From positions 25,877 through 89,876 of the forward strand of contig CAVQCG010000007.1 in NCBI GenBank assembly GCA_963710975.1: a stretch of DNA of 64,000 bases. The letters are read 5' to 3'. The stretch comes from JBBQXH01 sp963710975 (lineage in GTDB: Bacteria; Actinomycetota; Thermoleophilia; Gaiellales; Gaiellaceae). A model generated the notes under the pieces. That model ran no database searches, was not told the origin of the DNA, and worked only from the letters and a program-made list of their open reading frames with translations. Below, piece after piece: positions 1 through 7,314 of the stretch. Both the position numbers and the translations under genes were made by a program. Positions within the stretch are counted from its first letter, which is position 1. Each line of letters starts with the position of its first letter.

Positions 1-117
1 GGAAGCGTCTTCGTGACCTCAGGTGGCGTGAACCCGACGAACACGATCTCGTCGCTCGCATTGCGCTTCGCGGATGGCCTCGTCGAACGGCGTGCCGATC
101 AGCGAGTGCCCGCGTGA
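1..117 (+). CDS. GMC-family oxidoreductase, C-terminal end (partial)
   Basis: The window opens inside an ORF whose last 38 residues read through GGVNPTNTISSLALR to a TGA at 115-117. A conserved C-terminal Asn-Pro-Thr segment of this kind is typical of FAD-dependent glucose-methanol-choline oxidoreductases, where the nearby Asn/His helps form the active site. Only the tail is visible, so the substrate cannot be judged. The stop overlaps the GTG start of the next ORF (114), indicating translational coupling with a small partner protein. Confidence 0.6.
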   Translation, partial: GSVFVTSGGVNPTNTISSLALRFADGLVERRADQRVPA

Positions 118-565
118 CGCCCGGGAATGTCGTGATCGACGCGAGCCTGCGCCGCCGCCTCGAGCGGCTCGCGGACGGTCTCATCCCGGAAGCGGATGGA
201 ATGCCGGCGCCCAGCAGCGTCGGGATCGCCGCGGGGCAGCTCGACAGCGTGCTCGCATCGCGTCCCGACCTCGCCGAGGGAGTCCGCCGCGCGCTCGAGG
301 CCGCCGGCGACTGCGGGATCCGATCGTCTGGCTCGAGGCCCTGCGCGCCGTGGATCCGGCGGCTCATGACGATCTCGTCACCGCAGTGGTCGCCGGCTAC
401 TACATGCACCCGGACGTGAAACGCCTCCTCGGCTATCCGGGACAGGTGCCGCAACAGGTCAGCATCGACGGCTTCCCCGCCTACCTCAGCGAGGGATTGC
501 TGGAGCGCGTCTACGAGCGCGGTCCCATCTACCGCCCGACGCCACCGCCACGTGCTACGACGTGA
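114..565 (+). pseudogene. Small partner of GMC oxidoreductase (gluconate 2-dehydrogenase subunit 3-like), frameshifted
   Basis: A GTG start overlaps the upstream stop. The first frame gives about 66 sensible residues (MTPGNVVIDASLRRRLERLA onward). Near 305-318 the meaningful frame moves by one base and continues as RDPIVWLEALRAVDP..., then GYYMHPDVKRLLGYPGQ, ending at 565. Read together this is a protein of about 150 residues that resembles the small subunits or hypothetical partners encoded beside actinobacterial GMC oxidoreductases. One missing base around position 311 would restore the frame, so this may be a sequence error or a real lesion. The family assignment is from memory of similar proteins and is moderate. 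Confidence 0.5.
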
Positions 566-570
566 CGGTG

Positions 571-1584
571 CTAGGCGGCGACGCCGCTTCGTAGCGCCGG
601 CATGATCTCCTTGCCGTAGGTCTCCAGGATGGACTCCTGGCCCTCGGTCATCAGGTAGATGTTCCAGTGGGCGACGCCGATCTCCTCGAGTCGGCGGAGC
701 TTTGCGATGTGCTCCTCGGGCGTTCCGAGGATCGAGAAGCGGTCGCAGGTCTCGTCGTCGACGAACTCGCCGTGCTTCGCCCCGACGCGGCTGTGATCCT
801 TGTAGTCGTAGAAGTCGCGCCGCTTGACGTACTCGAAGAGCGCCGGTGGCAGCTCGTTCTCCGGGTAGCGCTGGAGCAGGTCCATCACGTGGTTCGAGAC
901 CATGGCCGGGAACCACCGCGTCTGCTCACGCGCTTTCGCCATGTCATCGGTGATGAACGCGGGCGCGCAGACGATCGGCTTGAGCGCTGCCGGGTCGCGG
1001 CCGGCCTCCTCGGCCGATCTCCGGGCGATGCCCATGATCCATTCCACGATGTCCGGATCGGCGAGCTGGATGACGACGCCGTCACCGACACGACCTGCGA
1101 CTCCGAGCGCCTTCGGGCCGTAGCCGGCGACGTACACGGGGATCTCAGGGCGGCCCTGCGCCCATGTGAGCTCGAGATTCTTGCCGTTCCACTCGACCGG
1201 GCGGCCGTTCATCAGGTCTTTCATCATCACGAGCGCTCGCTCGAACTCGGCCATCTTGACCGGCTCCAGGCCGATCACGCGCCGGGCCGAGTCGCCGCGA
1301 CCGATGCCCATGAACATCCGTCCCTCCGAGATGTCCTGAAGCGTCGCGTAGGCACTCGCCAGCACCGTTGGCTCACGGGTGCCCGGGTTGGTGACGCAGT
1401 GCCCGAACTTCAGCGTGCTCGTGTGTGCTGCGGCAAGCGTCAGCAGCGGGATCGATTCCTGCCAGAGGATGTGCGAGTCGTAGGTCCAGCCCCAGTCGAA
1501 ACCGTTCTCCTCGGCGAGCTGGAAGAGCTCGACGAAGCGCCGGTGCGGTGGATCGGGCAAGACGGTCACGCCGAAGGTCAGCAT
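571..1584 (-). CDS. LLM-class F420-dependent oxidoreductase
   Basis: A 337-residue luciferase-like TIM-barrel protein. The N-terminus MLTFGVTVLPDPPHRRFVEL, the FGHCVTNPGTREPTVLAS strand and GRMFMGIGRGDSARRVIG are typical of flavin/F420-dependent monooxygenase-like enzymes, close to the CPS_4043 subgroup (TIGR03842). Such enzymes transfer hydride using F420 or FMN; the substrate is unknown. The start is supported by a GGAGGAG Shine-Dalgarno a few bases upstream. It is tail-to-tail with the small GMC partner gene (5 bp gap) and followed upstream by palindromic repeats. Confidence 0.85.
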   Translation of the reverse strand: MLTFGVTVLPDPPHRRFVELFQLAEENGFDWGWTYDSHILWQESIPLLTLAAAHTSTLKFGHCVTNPGTREPTVLASAYATLQDISEGRMFMGIGRGDSARRVIGLEPVKMAEFERALVMMKDLMNGRPVEWNGKNLELTWAQGRPEIPVYVAGYGPKALGVAGRVGDGVVIQLADPDIVEWIMGIARRSAEEAGRDPAALKPIVCAPAFITDDMAKAREQTRWFPAMVSNHVMDLLQRYPENELPPALFEYVKRRDFYDYKDHSRVGAKHGEFVDDETCDRFSILGTPEEHIAKLRRLEEIGVAHWNIYLMTEGQESILETYGKEIMPALRSGVAA

Positions 1585-1624
1585 CTGGACTCCTCCTCCG
1601 ATTCGAGAGTCGGAAGACTACTCG

Positions 1625-1765
1625 CAAGCCGCCGGTAGGCGGCGCGCAGCGGCCGAGAAGGCCGCGAAGTTCAGCCGGCGGAGCCGGCGTATCAGCAAGC
1701 CGCCGGTAGGCGGCGCGCACGCGCGCCGAGAAGGCCGCGAAGTTCAGCCGGCGGAGCGCGGCCGT
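1625..1765. repeat. Two copies of a GC-rich modular palindromic repeat
   Basis: Two near-identical units of about 70 bp lie in tandem at roughly 1625-1692 and 1696-1765. Each begins with the palindrome GCCGCCGGTAGGCGGC, contains GAAGGCCGCGAAGTTCAG and ends in a CCGGCGGAGC module. They do not encode a recognisable protein; the ORFs crossing them are shadows. Related modules recur at about 2290-2500, 28.8-29.1, 30.7-31.1 and 38.1-38.2 kb. Confidence 0.8.
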
Positions 1766-1781
1766 GCAAAGGAAGTCCGTC

Positions 1782-1796
1782 TAGACTTCTGCCGTG
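1782..1796 (+). promoter_or_regulatory. Candidate leaderless promoter (-10 TAGACT before GTG)
   Basis: TAGACT at 1782-1787 is followed six bases later by GTG (1794), the spacing seen at several other genes in this window. The GTG frame stops after 13 codons, but a signal-peptide-like stretch follows in another frame and the open frame of the 1901 gene begins just downstream. The promoter probably serves that gene, with an indel between. Confidence 0.4.
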
Positions 1797-1846
1797 CGAA
1801 GGCCTGCTGCTGATTCTCGGCGTCGTTACTCCTGACGTGGACTGCC

Positions 1847-2845
1847 TCAGCCGGTGCCGGCACCGACTCCCGCTGGACGAATGCCGCCCGGGAACTCGAC
1901 ATGCCCGTCCTTGCACCGACGAAGACCTTCGGAATGACACTGAAACGGGTGCGACCGCAGCACATCGACTGCGGGCAGACGACAGAGCAGCTCGACGCGT
2001 CCTACGGGGCCGGAGAGGCTCGGAAGCTCACGATCTACGAGGGCAAGCCCTTCTACTGCGGTGACCTCGGCGACGCCCCCGTCATCGCACAGCTCCGGAT
2101 CCATGGCAAGAAGGCGACGCTCTACGAGTACTGTCAGGGCACCGGCTGCAGGCGGGCGACATTCAGGTTCGCGCTCTACTGGCGCGAGCAGGGCATCCAG
2201 ATCGGGCTCATCAGTCGCGGGACGCCTCGCACCAAGCTCGTACAGTTCGCCCAGAGCATGACTCGCGTCAGCCCGTAGGGACTTCGCGTCGCTGGCGCGC
2301 CGTGAGCTCGCGTCGGCTGCGCGCTCGCCTGCGGCGGGCTTGCGATACGCCGGCGGCGCCGGCTGGGCTTCGCGTCCTGGCGCCTTCGGCGCGGCCGCTG
2401 CGCGCCCGCCTTCGGCGGGCTTGCGGATACGCGGGCTTCGCCCGCTTGCGCTTCGCGCCGGCCTCCGGCGCGGACGCTGCGCGGCCCGCTTCGCGGCTGG
2501 CCTTACGCCCCACCCGAGGTCTTCGAGCCGGTCGTCGTCGATTCCGAAGTGGTGTGCGAGCTCGTGGATGACCGTGATCCGGATCTCCTCGACGAGCAGA
2601 TCAGGGTCGTGGCCGAACTCTTCCTCGAGCGGAATCCGGTAGATCTCGATCTTGTCCGGGAGGACGCCCGCGTAGCCCGAGTCGCGCTCGGTGAGCGGGA
2701 TGCCGGTGTAGAGGCCGTAGACGTCGGGATCGTCGGGGTTCTCGTCCTCGACCACGAGCTCCACGTTCGACATCGCTGCTCGGAGCTCGTCCGGGAGGGC
2801 CTCGAGCGCCGCGGCCACCTGCTCGTCGAATCGGATCCCTCCCAT
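1847..2845 (-). CDS. Minimal zincin-type metallopeptidase (DUF1025/PF06262-like) with repeat-encoded tail
   Basis: The first ~113 residues (DNA 2845 down to about 2506) form a complete small metallopeptidase-like domain: a glycan-independent alpha/beta start, GLYTGIPLTERD, then the zinc motif HELAHHFGIDDDRLEDLGW (HExxHxxGxxD). Proteins of this family normally end right after LGW/LGYG. Here a TAA at 2505-2503 sits one base out of frame, and the ORF stays open for about 220 more residues of Arg/Ala-rich sequence through the palindromes and antisense to the 1901 gene. I regard only the first third as functional. It starts 13 bp after argF and probably shares its transcript. Confidence 0.75.
   Translation of the reverse strand: MGGIRFDEQVAAALEALPDELRAAMSNVELVVEDENPDDPDVYGLYTGIPLTERDSGYAGVLPDKIEIYRIPLEEEFGHDPDLLVEEIRITVIHELAHHFGIDDDRLEDLGWGVRPAAKRAAQRPRRRPARSASGRSPRIRKPAEGGRAAAAPKAPGREAQPAPPAYRKPAAGERAADASSRRASDAKSLRADASHALGELYELGARRPATDEPDLDALLAPVEREPECRPPAAGALTVLVERRLLAMDPELCDDGGVAEVTAVEGLALVDRELPSLSGPVGRVELLCRLPAVDVLRSHPFQCHSEGLRRCKDGHVEFPGGIRPAGVGAGTG
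1901..2278 (+). CDS. Hypothetical small, probably exported protein
   Basis: From ATG 1901 the frame gives 125 residues with three cysteines in the central part (HIDCG, FYCGDLGD, YCQGTGC) and no family I recognise. Codon use (strong G/C in third positions) looks genuine. The open frame extends upstream to about 1814 and reads LLLTWTASAGAGTDSRW, which resembles the end of a signal peptide. The true start may be GTG 1794 with one or two indels between. The opposite-strand read-through of the peptidase gene overlaps this ORF, and both cannot be fully real. ATG 1931 is an alternative start. Confidence 0.5.
   Translation: MPVLAPTKTFGMTLKRVRPQHIDCGQTTEQLDASYGAGEARKLTIYEGKPFYCGDLGDAPVIAQLRIHGKKATLYEYCQGTGCRRATFRFALYWREQGIQIGLISRGTPRTKLVQFAQSMTRVSP
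2279..2502. repeat. Cluster of modular GC palindromes
   Basis: The stretch between the hypothetical gene and the peptidase gene is built from short palindromes such as CCGGCGGCGCCGG, GCGCCTTCGGCGC and CGCCTTCGGCGGGCTTGCG, with GCGGGCTTCGCCCGC near the right end. No coding sequence is supported. It abuts the 3' end of the peptidase gene and appears to have displaced its stop codon. Confidence 0.75.
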
Positions 2846-2858
2846 GACCGTCAGCCGT

Positions 2859-3797
2859 TCAACGGACGATCAGGGCGAGCAGCGCCTTCTGTGCGTGCAG
2901 GCGGTTCTCCGCCTGATCCCAGACCGCCGACCGCGGGCCGTGGAGTACCTCCTCGGTGATCTCTTCGCCCCAGTGGGCCGGCAGGCAATGCATGACGATG
3001 GCCCGTTCGGATGCTCTCGCGACAAGCGCTTCATCGACGGTGTAGCCCGCGAACGCACGAAGGCGCGCGCCCTGCTCTGCCTCCTGGCCCATGCTCGTCC
3101 AGACGTCCGTGTACACGACGTCCGCCCCGTCAGCCGCAGCGGAGGGATCGGTGGTGACCTCGAGCGAGCCGCCGGCCGACGCTGCGGCCGTGTCAGCCCA
3201 GCCGACGACCTCCGTCGACGGCTCGTACCCGGCCGGGGTTGCGACGGCGATGCGGGCACCCAGCGCTGCGCAGGCCACGATCAGCGAGTGACAGACGTTG
3301 TTGCCATCGCCTATGTAGGCGACACGGACGCCGGCGACGGAGCCGAACCGCTCGCGGATCGTCATCACGTCGGCGAGCGCCTGGCACGGATGGAACTCAT
3401 CCGTCAGGCCGTTGATGACGGGGATGTCCGCGTGCTCGGCGAACTCGTCGACGTCCGACTGGTGGAACGTTCGGATCATGATCGCATCGAGGTAGCGCGA
3501 GAGGACGATCGCCGTGTCACGGATCGTCTCCGTCTTTCCGAGGTGCATCTCGCCGAGGCCGAGATGCAGCGCAGTCCCACCGAGCTGGCTCATGCCGGCC
3601 TCGAAGGAGACCCGTGTGCGCGTCGACGGCTTCTCGAGGATCATCCCGAGCGTCCGGCCGGGAAGGAGATGGTGCTCGCTTCGCGCGTGCTGCAGGGTCT
3701 TCAGCTCGTCTGCGAGATCGAGGATCGTGGTCAGGTCCTCTCCCGACCAGTCGTCGATTCGCAGCAGATCGCGGCCCCTGAGATGATCGGCACGCAC
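2859..3797 (-). CDS. argF: Ornithine carbamoyltransferase
   Basis: A 312-residue enzyme that makes citrulline from ornithine and carbamoyl phosphate in arginine synthesis. Diagnostic motifs are present: the carbamoyl-phosphate loop STRTR (in EKPSTRTRVSFEAGMSQLGG), HPCQALAD, the second-domain glycine-rich segment VAYIGDGNNVCHSL, and HCLPAHWGEEI with the ornithine-binding Cys. Length is normal. The start is GTG. It lies 22 bp after the M3-like peptidase and 13 bp before the zincin gene on the same strand. No other arginine gene is adjacent. Confidence 0.93.
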   Translation of the reverse strand: MRADHLRGRDLLRIDDWSGEDLTTILDLADELKTLQHARSEHHLLPGRTLGMILEKPSTRTRVSFEAGMSQLGGTALHLGLGEMHLGKTETIRDTAIVLSRYLDAIMIRTFHQSDVDEFAEHADIPVINGLTDEFHPCQALADVMTIRERFGSVAGVRVAYIGDGNNVCHSLIVACAALGARIAVATPAGYEPSTEVVGWADTAAASAGGSLEVTTDPSAAADGADVVYTDVWTSMGQEAEQGARLRAFAGYTVDEALVARASERAIVMHCLPAHWGEEITEEVLHGPRSAVWDQAENRLHAQKALLALIVR

Positions 3798-3819
3798 GCG
3801 CTGATCCTACTTCTCGCCG

Positions 3820-5296
3820 CTACAGGCCGATGCGTGCGTGCAGCGTCTCTGCGAGCGCGTCGAAGTCGAGAGCCGAGCCCGTGAGCTCGTGCGCGATCAT
3901 GTCGGCGTCGAGCCCCTGCCCTTCGCTCCAGAGCTCCCGGACGAGGGAGCCTGCGCGGCGGTCGGTGAACCAGGCTCGACCGAACTCGGTGCGCAGGAAG
4001 CCAGAGACCTGCGCCTCGAGCGCCCACGCACGGAGGTAGGACGACGCGTAGAAGCCCGAGTCGACATCCACGAGGAAGTCGGCCGGGCTGGACTCGATCT
4101 TCGTCGCGTCGGTGAGGATCTCGGCGTAGCGGTCAGGCATCGAACCAGGATCGGCGCCGCCGTGGAGCTCGAGCTCGTAGAGCAGCTTGGCGGCGTAGCG
4201 GCGGACGAAGTAGAGGGTGACTGCCGCAGCCTCCGAGGCCAGCTCGTCCGGCCTGCCGAAGTCGAGCCTGCGGGTCAACCAGGCGGGGTCGACGACCAGA
4301 TGCTCGAGCAGGAACGCCCAGCACTCGCTGACCGCGTTGTCCCCGAGCCGGCGTGCCTCGAACGGAAGGTGCGCGGAGGTGTGCGCGAAGTGCTCGGCAT
4401 GGCCGGCCTCGTGAAACAGCGCATTCCAGTCGTCGAGGCCGCCCTGGGGCTGAATCATCAGGACGATGCGGCCCGGAACCTCGATCGGGAAGCAGTAGGC
4501 CCTGGGTGTCTTCGTCGGGCGCTGCTCGAGATCCAGGTGGATCTCCGGCTGCGCCCTGAGGTCGATTCCGAGATCTCCCAGCGTCGATTCGAGGGCCGGA
4601 ACCATCAGATCGCGGGAGAAACCGTGATCCCAGGAGTCCGCGCGGAGGAGGCGAGGGACGTCCCAGCGCTGCGCGTCCTCGAGAGGGATGCCGAGGCGCG
4701 CTCGGAGGAGCCGGTCGAACGACGAGACGTGCAGATCCTCCGTCTCGACGAGAAACCGCTCGCAACTCGCGGCAAGATCCACCAGCGGGAAGCCGAACGC
4801 CTCGTAGAGCGCACGATGTGTTCCGGGAACCAGCTCCGTGGACGCCTCGTGCGTGTGCTCGAGCGCTTCGCTCAGAGACGGGGTTGAGCTTCCCGACGAG
4901 GTCGATCCGCGCCCGGTCGAGGCGCTCGCGTCGACGGCGATCAGGCTCGTTGGCGACAGCCGGGCGCAGCATCCGATACCCCAGCGCCTCGCCGTCGACC
5001 TCGGTCGAGAGCGTGGTCTCGAGCTCGGCCACTCGCTCGTCCCGTGACCGGTTCACGTTCCCGAGAAACCCCTCACAGGCGAAGCGCCAGAGTTCGCTCG
5101 ACCCGCCGGCGCGCAGATCGGAGCACGCCTCGAGCGTCGTCAGGGACTGAAAGCGGTCGTAGATCGGGGCGAGCTCGAGTCCGGCCTTCTGACCGCTCAG
5201 ATGCAGGTAGTACTCGTCGGTCAGCGCGGCGATGAATCGATCGGCCTCGTGCCGGTAGTCGTCGAGCTCCCGCGATGCCGACGTGAGCTCGGTCAC
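3820..5296 (-). pseudogene. M3-like gluzincin metallopeptidase, one-base frameshift
   Basis: Two ORFs in different frames form one protein of about 491 residues. The N-terminal part (from 5296) is helical and ends with ...LVGKLNPV; the second continues SLSEALEHTHEASTEL... and carries HEAGHAEHFAHTSAHLPFE (HExxH) with a downstream SECWAFLLEHL, whose Glu fits the third zinc ligand of thermolysin/M3-type enzymes. Removing one G from the GGGG run at 4880-4883 (plus strand) joins the frames exactly. It looks like an oligopeptidase-type enzyme, but the exact family is uncertain. Divergent from YjbQ with a 44 bp gap. Confidence 0.7.
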
Positions 5297-5340
5297 GGTT
5301 GCCCAGGATACCGTCGAAGACCCGGCGGTAGGATCCCGCC

Positions 5341-5742
5341 GTGCGCGAGTTCACCGTGGAGACCGAACGGCGGACCCATGTCGTCGATGTGACCGCCCAG
5401 GTGCGCGAATGCGTGGGCGGGGTGGAGGCGACGGCGGTCGTCGTGTACATCCCTCACACGACATCTGGCCTCGTCATCCAGGAGCATGGAGGTTCTGACC
5501 CCGATGTCGCGCGTGACCTCGAGATGGCGCTCGAGCGCGTTGTCGAGGACGGCTGGCCGTGGACGCATTTCGAGGAGGGGAACGTCAACCCCTGGGCTCA
5601 CGCCCGCGCCGCCCTCACCGCAACGTCCGTGGTGATCCCGCTCATCGACGGCAAGCTCGCCCTGGGGACGTATCAGGGCATCTTCTTCTGCGACTTCGAC
5701 GGGCCGAAGACCCGGCGCGTCTACGTCGCCGAGCTGCGGTAG
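5341..5742 (+). CDS. YjbQ/UPF0047 family protein (secondary thiamine-phosphate synthase type)
   Basis: The 133-residue sequence has the family hallmarks: IPHTTSGLVIQEHGGSDPDV, WPWTHFEEGNVNPWAHARAAL and the C-terminal LGTYQGIFFCDFDGPKTRRV. The family binds a metal through conserved His residues and shows weak thiamine-phosphate synthase activity; its real role is unsettled. The GTG start at 5341 sits six bases after TAGGAT (5329-5334), fitting a leaderless transcript. Its end overlaps the convergent membrane-protein gene by about 20 bp. Confidence 0.88.
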   Translation: MREFTVETERRTHVVDVTAQVRECVGGVEATAVVVYIPHTTSGLVIQEHGGSDPDVARDLEMALERVVEDGWPWTHFEEGNVNPWAHARAALTATSVVIPLIDGKLALGTYQGIFFCDFDGPKTRRVYVAELR

Positions 5743-7286
5743 CGCGGCTCGAAGGAGCCCGTCCGCTCGAACGCCGGCTCGGCGAGCACGTAGGCCTGTG
5801 CCGTCAGGTACCCGACGAGGCCCACGGCGACGACGTCGAGCGGAGAGTCGTTGACGACGAGCGAGACGGCGACGGCGACGGCGATCGAGAGCGGCAGTGC
5901 CTTGGCCGCGCGGGTCAGGTCACTCCTCGCGAGCCGTATCGAGAGGAGCAAGAGCACGATCACCGCCATGACCACGAGCAGCGCGAGGTACCAGTGCTCG
6001 GTGGCCCGCTCCCAGGAGAGAACGACTCGATCCTTGAGATCGGCCGCGAAGCCGCTCGGGCCGCCGCCGACCGCATCGGTCAGGTGGCTCGATGCGCCCG
6101 TCAGCGAGTCGATCGCGACCACTGCGACGACCGCGGCAACTGCCAGAGCCACGACGGCGACCACAGCACGTCTGCGGGCGTCTGCGAGCTCGACCGCGAG
6201 GAACGCAAAGGCCACGACGAGGACGATCGACCCCCCGCCGTCCGCCCCGAACCGGCTTCCCGCGACCACGACGAGCGTCGTGCCGGCGAGGAGGAGAGCC
6301 GGGAGCCAGCCGAGCCGATCCTTCAGGAGCGCGACTGCGGCGAGCGTCGGAACGAGAAGCATTGCCGACAGGAGATTCGAGAGGCCGTAGAAGCGCGAGT
6401 TCTGGCTCGGCCCGAGGGGGGAGAGGGCAACTGCGGTGGGATCGACGAGGAACGCGACGAGATAGCCGACGATGACCGCCGTCAGGATCAGCGCGACCGC
6501 GAGGCGCGATCGAGCGGCGAGCGCGAGCAGTGGAGCTCCAACGGCTACCGCCAGGCCGAGGACGAGCAGGACGGCCCAGAACGACGAGATGCCGGCAGCG
6601 CCGAGAACGAGGTTCGCTCCGAGCGCTGTCGCGAAGCCGAGGAGCGCTGCCCGGGGGAACACGAATGCGAGGGCGAGCACGAGGATCCCGATCAGGAGCG
6701 ACGCGATCGGGCGCACGTTGCCGTTGTCCACGATGCGCTGATCGAGGTCCTCCAGGTACGCGACCGGGTCGCTCGACGGTGTCGACGACAGCCCGCCGTC
6801 CAGTCCCAACGCGGTCGGTGCGACGTCAGCGACGGAGACGAGCCCCGGGATTCGCGTCGACCCCGAGTCGAGGAGACCCTCGAATCCGTCTCCGATCACT
6901 GCGATCGGATAGCGGCGGTCGTTCGCCTGGTCACCGCCCGTTGGAAGCCCGAGGACGATGAGGTTCCCGGAGGTGGGAGGCGCATCCGCCTGCGTGACCG
7001 AGATCAGCGCCGGACCGGGAGGAAGGCCGCCGCGGAGCGAGTTCCGGACCGCACCGCGCTCGAGCCCAGCCAGAGCGGACGCCTCCGAGACGCGCGGTCC
7101 GGCGCCCGGGACGACGAGGCCGATCGCTGCGCGATCCTCGAGCGGCTCGAGGTCTGACAGCTCGAGGCCGGGGACGACGACGACGCGGTAGGTCGGCGAC
7201 CCCGCTTGCGCCTCACCGGCAAGCGTTGCCATCGCCGTCGCGACGAGCACGGCTGCCATCGTCAGAGACCCGACTCGTGCCCGCAT
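5721..7286 (-). CDS. Polytopic membrane protein with N-terminal extracytoplasmic domain, function unknown
   Basis: From ATG 7286 the protein has 521 residues. It starts with a signal-peptide-like segment (MRARVGSLTMAAVLVATAMA...), followed by a soluble domain of about 180 residues (PTYRVVVVPGLELSDLEPLE; LVSVADVAPTALGLDG) and then roughly ten hydrophobic segments. The open frame extends upstream to 7388, but that part is antisense to the divergent gene, so 7286 is preferred. The soluble domain has some flavour of alkaline-phosphatase/sulfatase-like export proteins, but I cannot assign it. It may function with the divergent membrane protein starting at 7315. Confidence 0.75.
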   Translation of the reverse strand: MRARVGSLTMAAVLVATAMATLAGEAQAGSPTYRVVVVPGLELSDLEPLEDRAAIGLVVPGAGPRVSEASALAGLERGAVRNSLRGGLPPGPALISVTQADAPPTSGNLIVLGLPTGGDQANDRRYPIAVIGDGFEGLLDSGSTRIPGLVSVADVAPTALGLDGGLSSTPSSDPVAYLEDLDQRIVDNGNVRPIASLLIGILVLALAFVFPRAALLGFATALGANLVLGAAGISSFWAVLLVLGLAVAVGAPLLALAARSRLAVALILTAVIVGYLVAFLVDPTAVALSPLGPSQNSRFYGLSNLLSAMLLVPTLAAVALLKDRLGWLPALLLAGTTLVVVAGSRFGADGGGSIVLVVAFAFLAVELADARRRAVVAVVALAVAAVVAVVAIDSLTGASSHLTDAVGGGPSGFAADLKDRVVLSWERATEHWYLALLVVMAVIVLLLLSIRLARSDLTRAAKALPLSIAVAVAVSLVVNDSPLDVVAVGLVGYLTAQAYVLAEPAFERTGSFEPRYRSSAT

Positions 7287-7314
7287 ATCCGGTTCCGCGG
7301 GTACCGTAGTCGAA

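Noticed and set aside
5559..7157. A 532-cod on plus-strand ORF rich in Arg, Asp and Glu
   Set aside because: It is antisense to the membrane protein; its charged composition is the expected mirror of hydrophobic codons.
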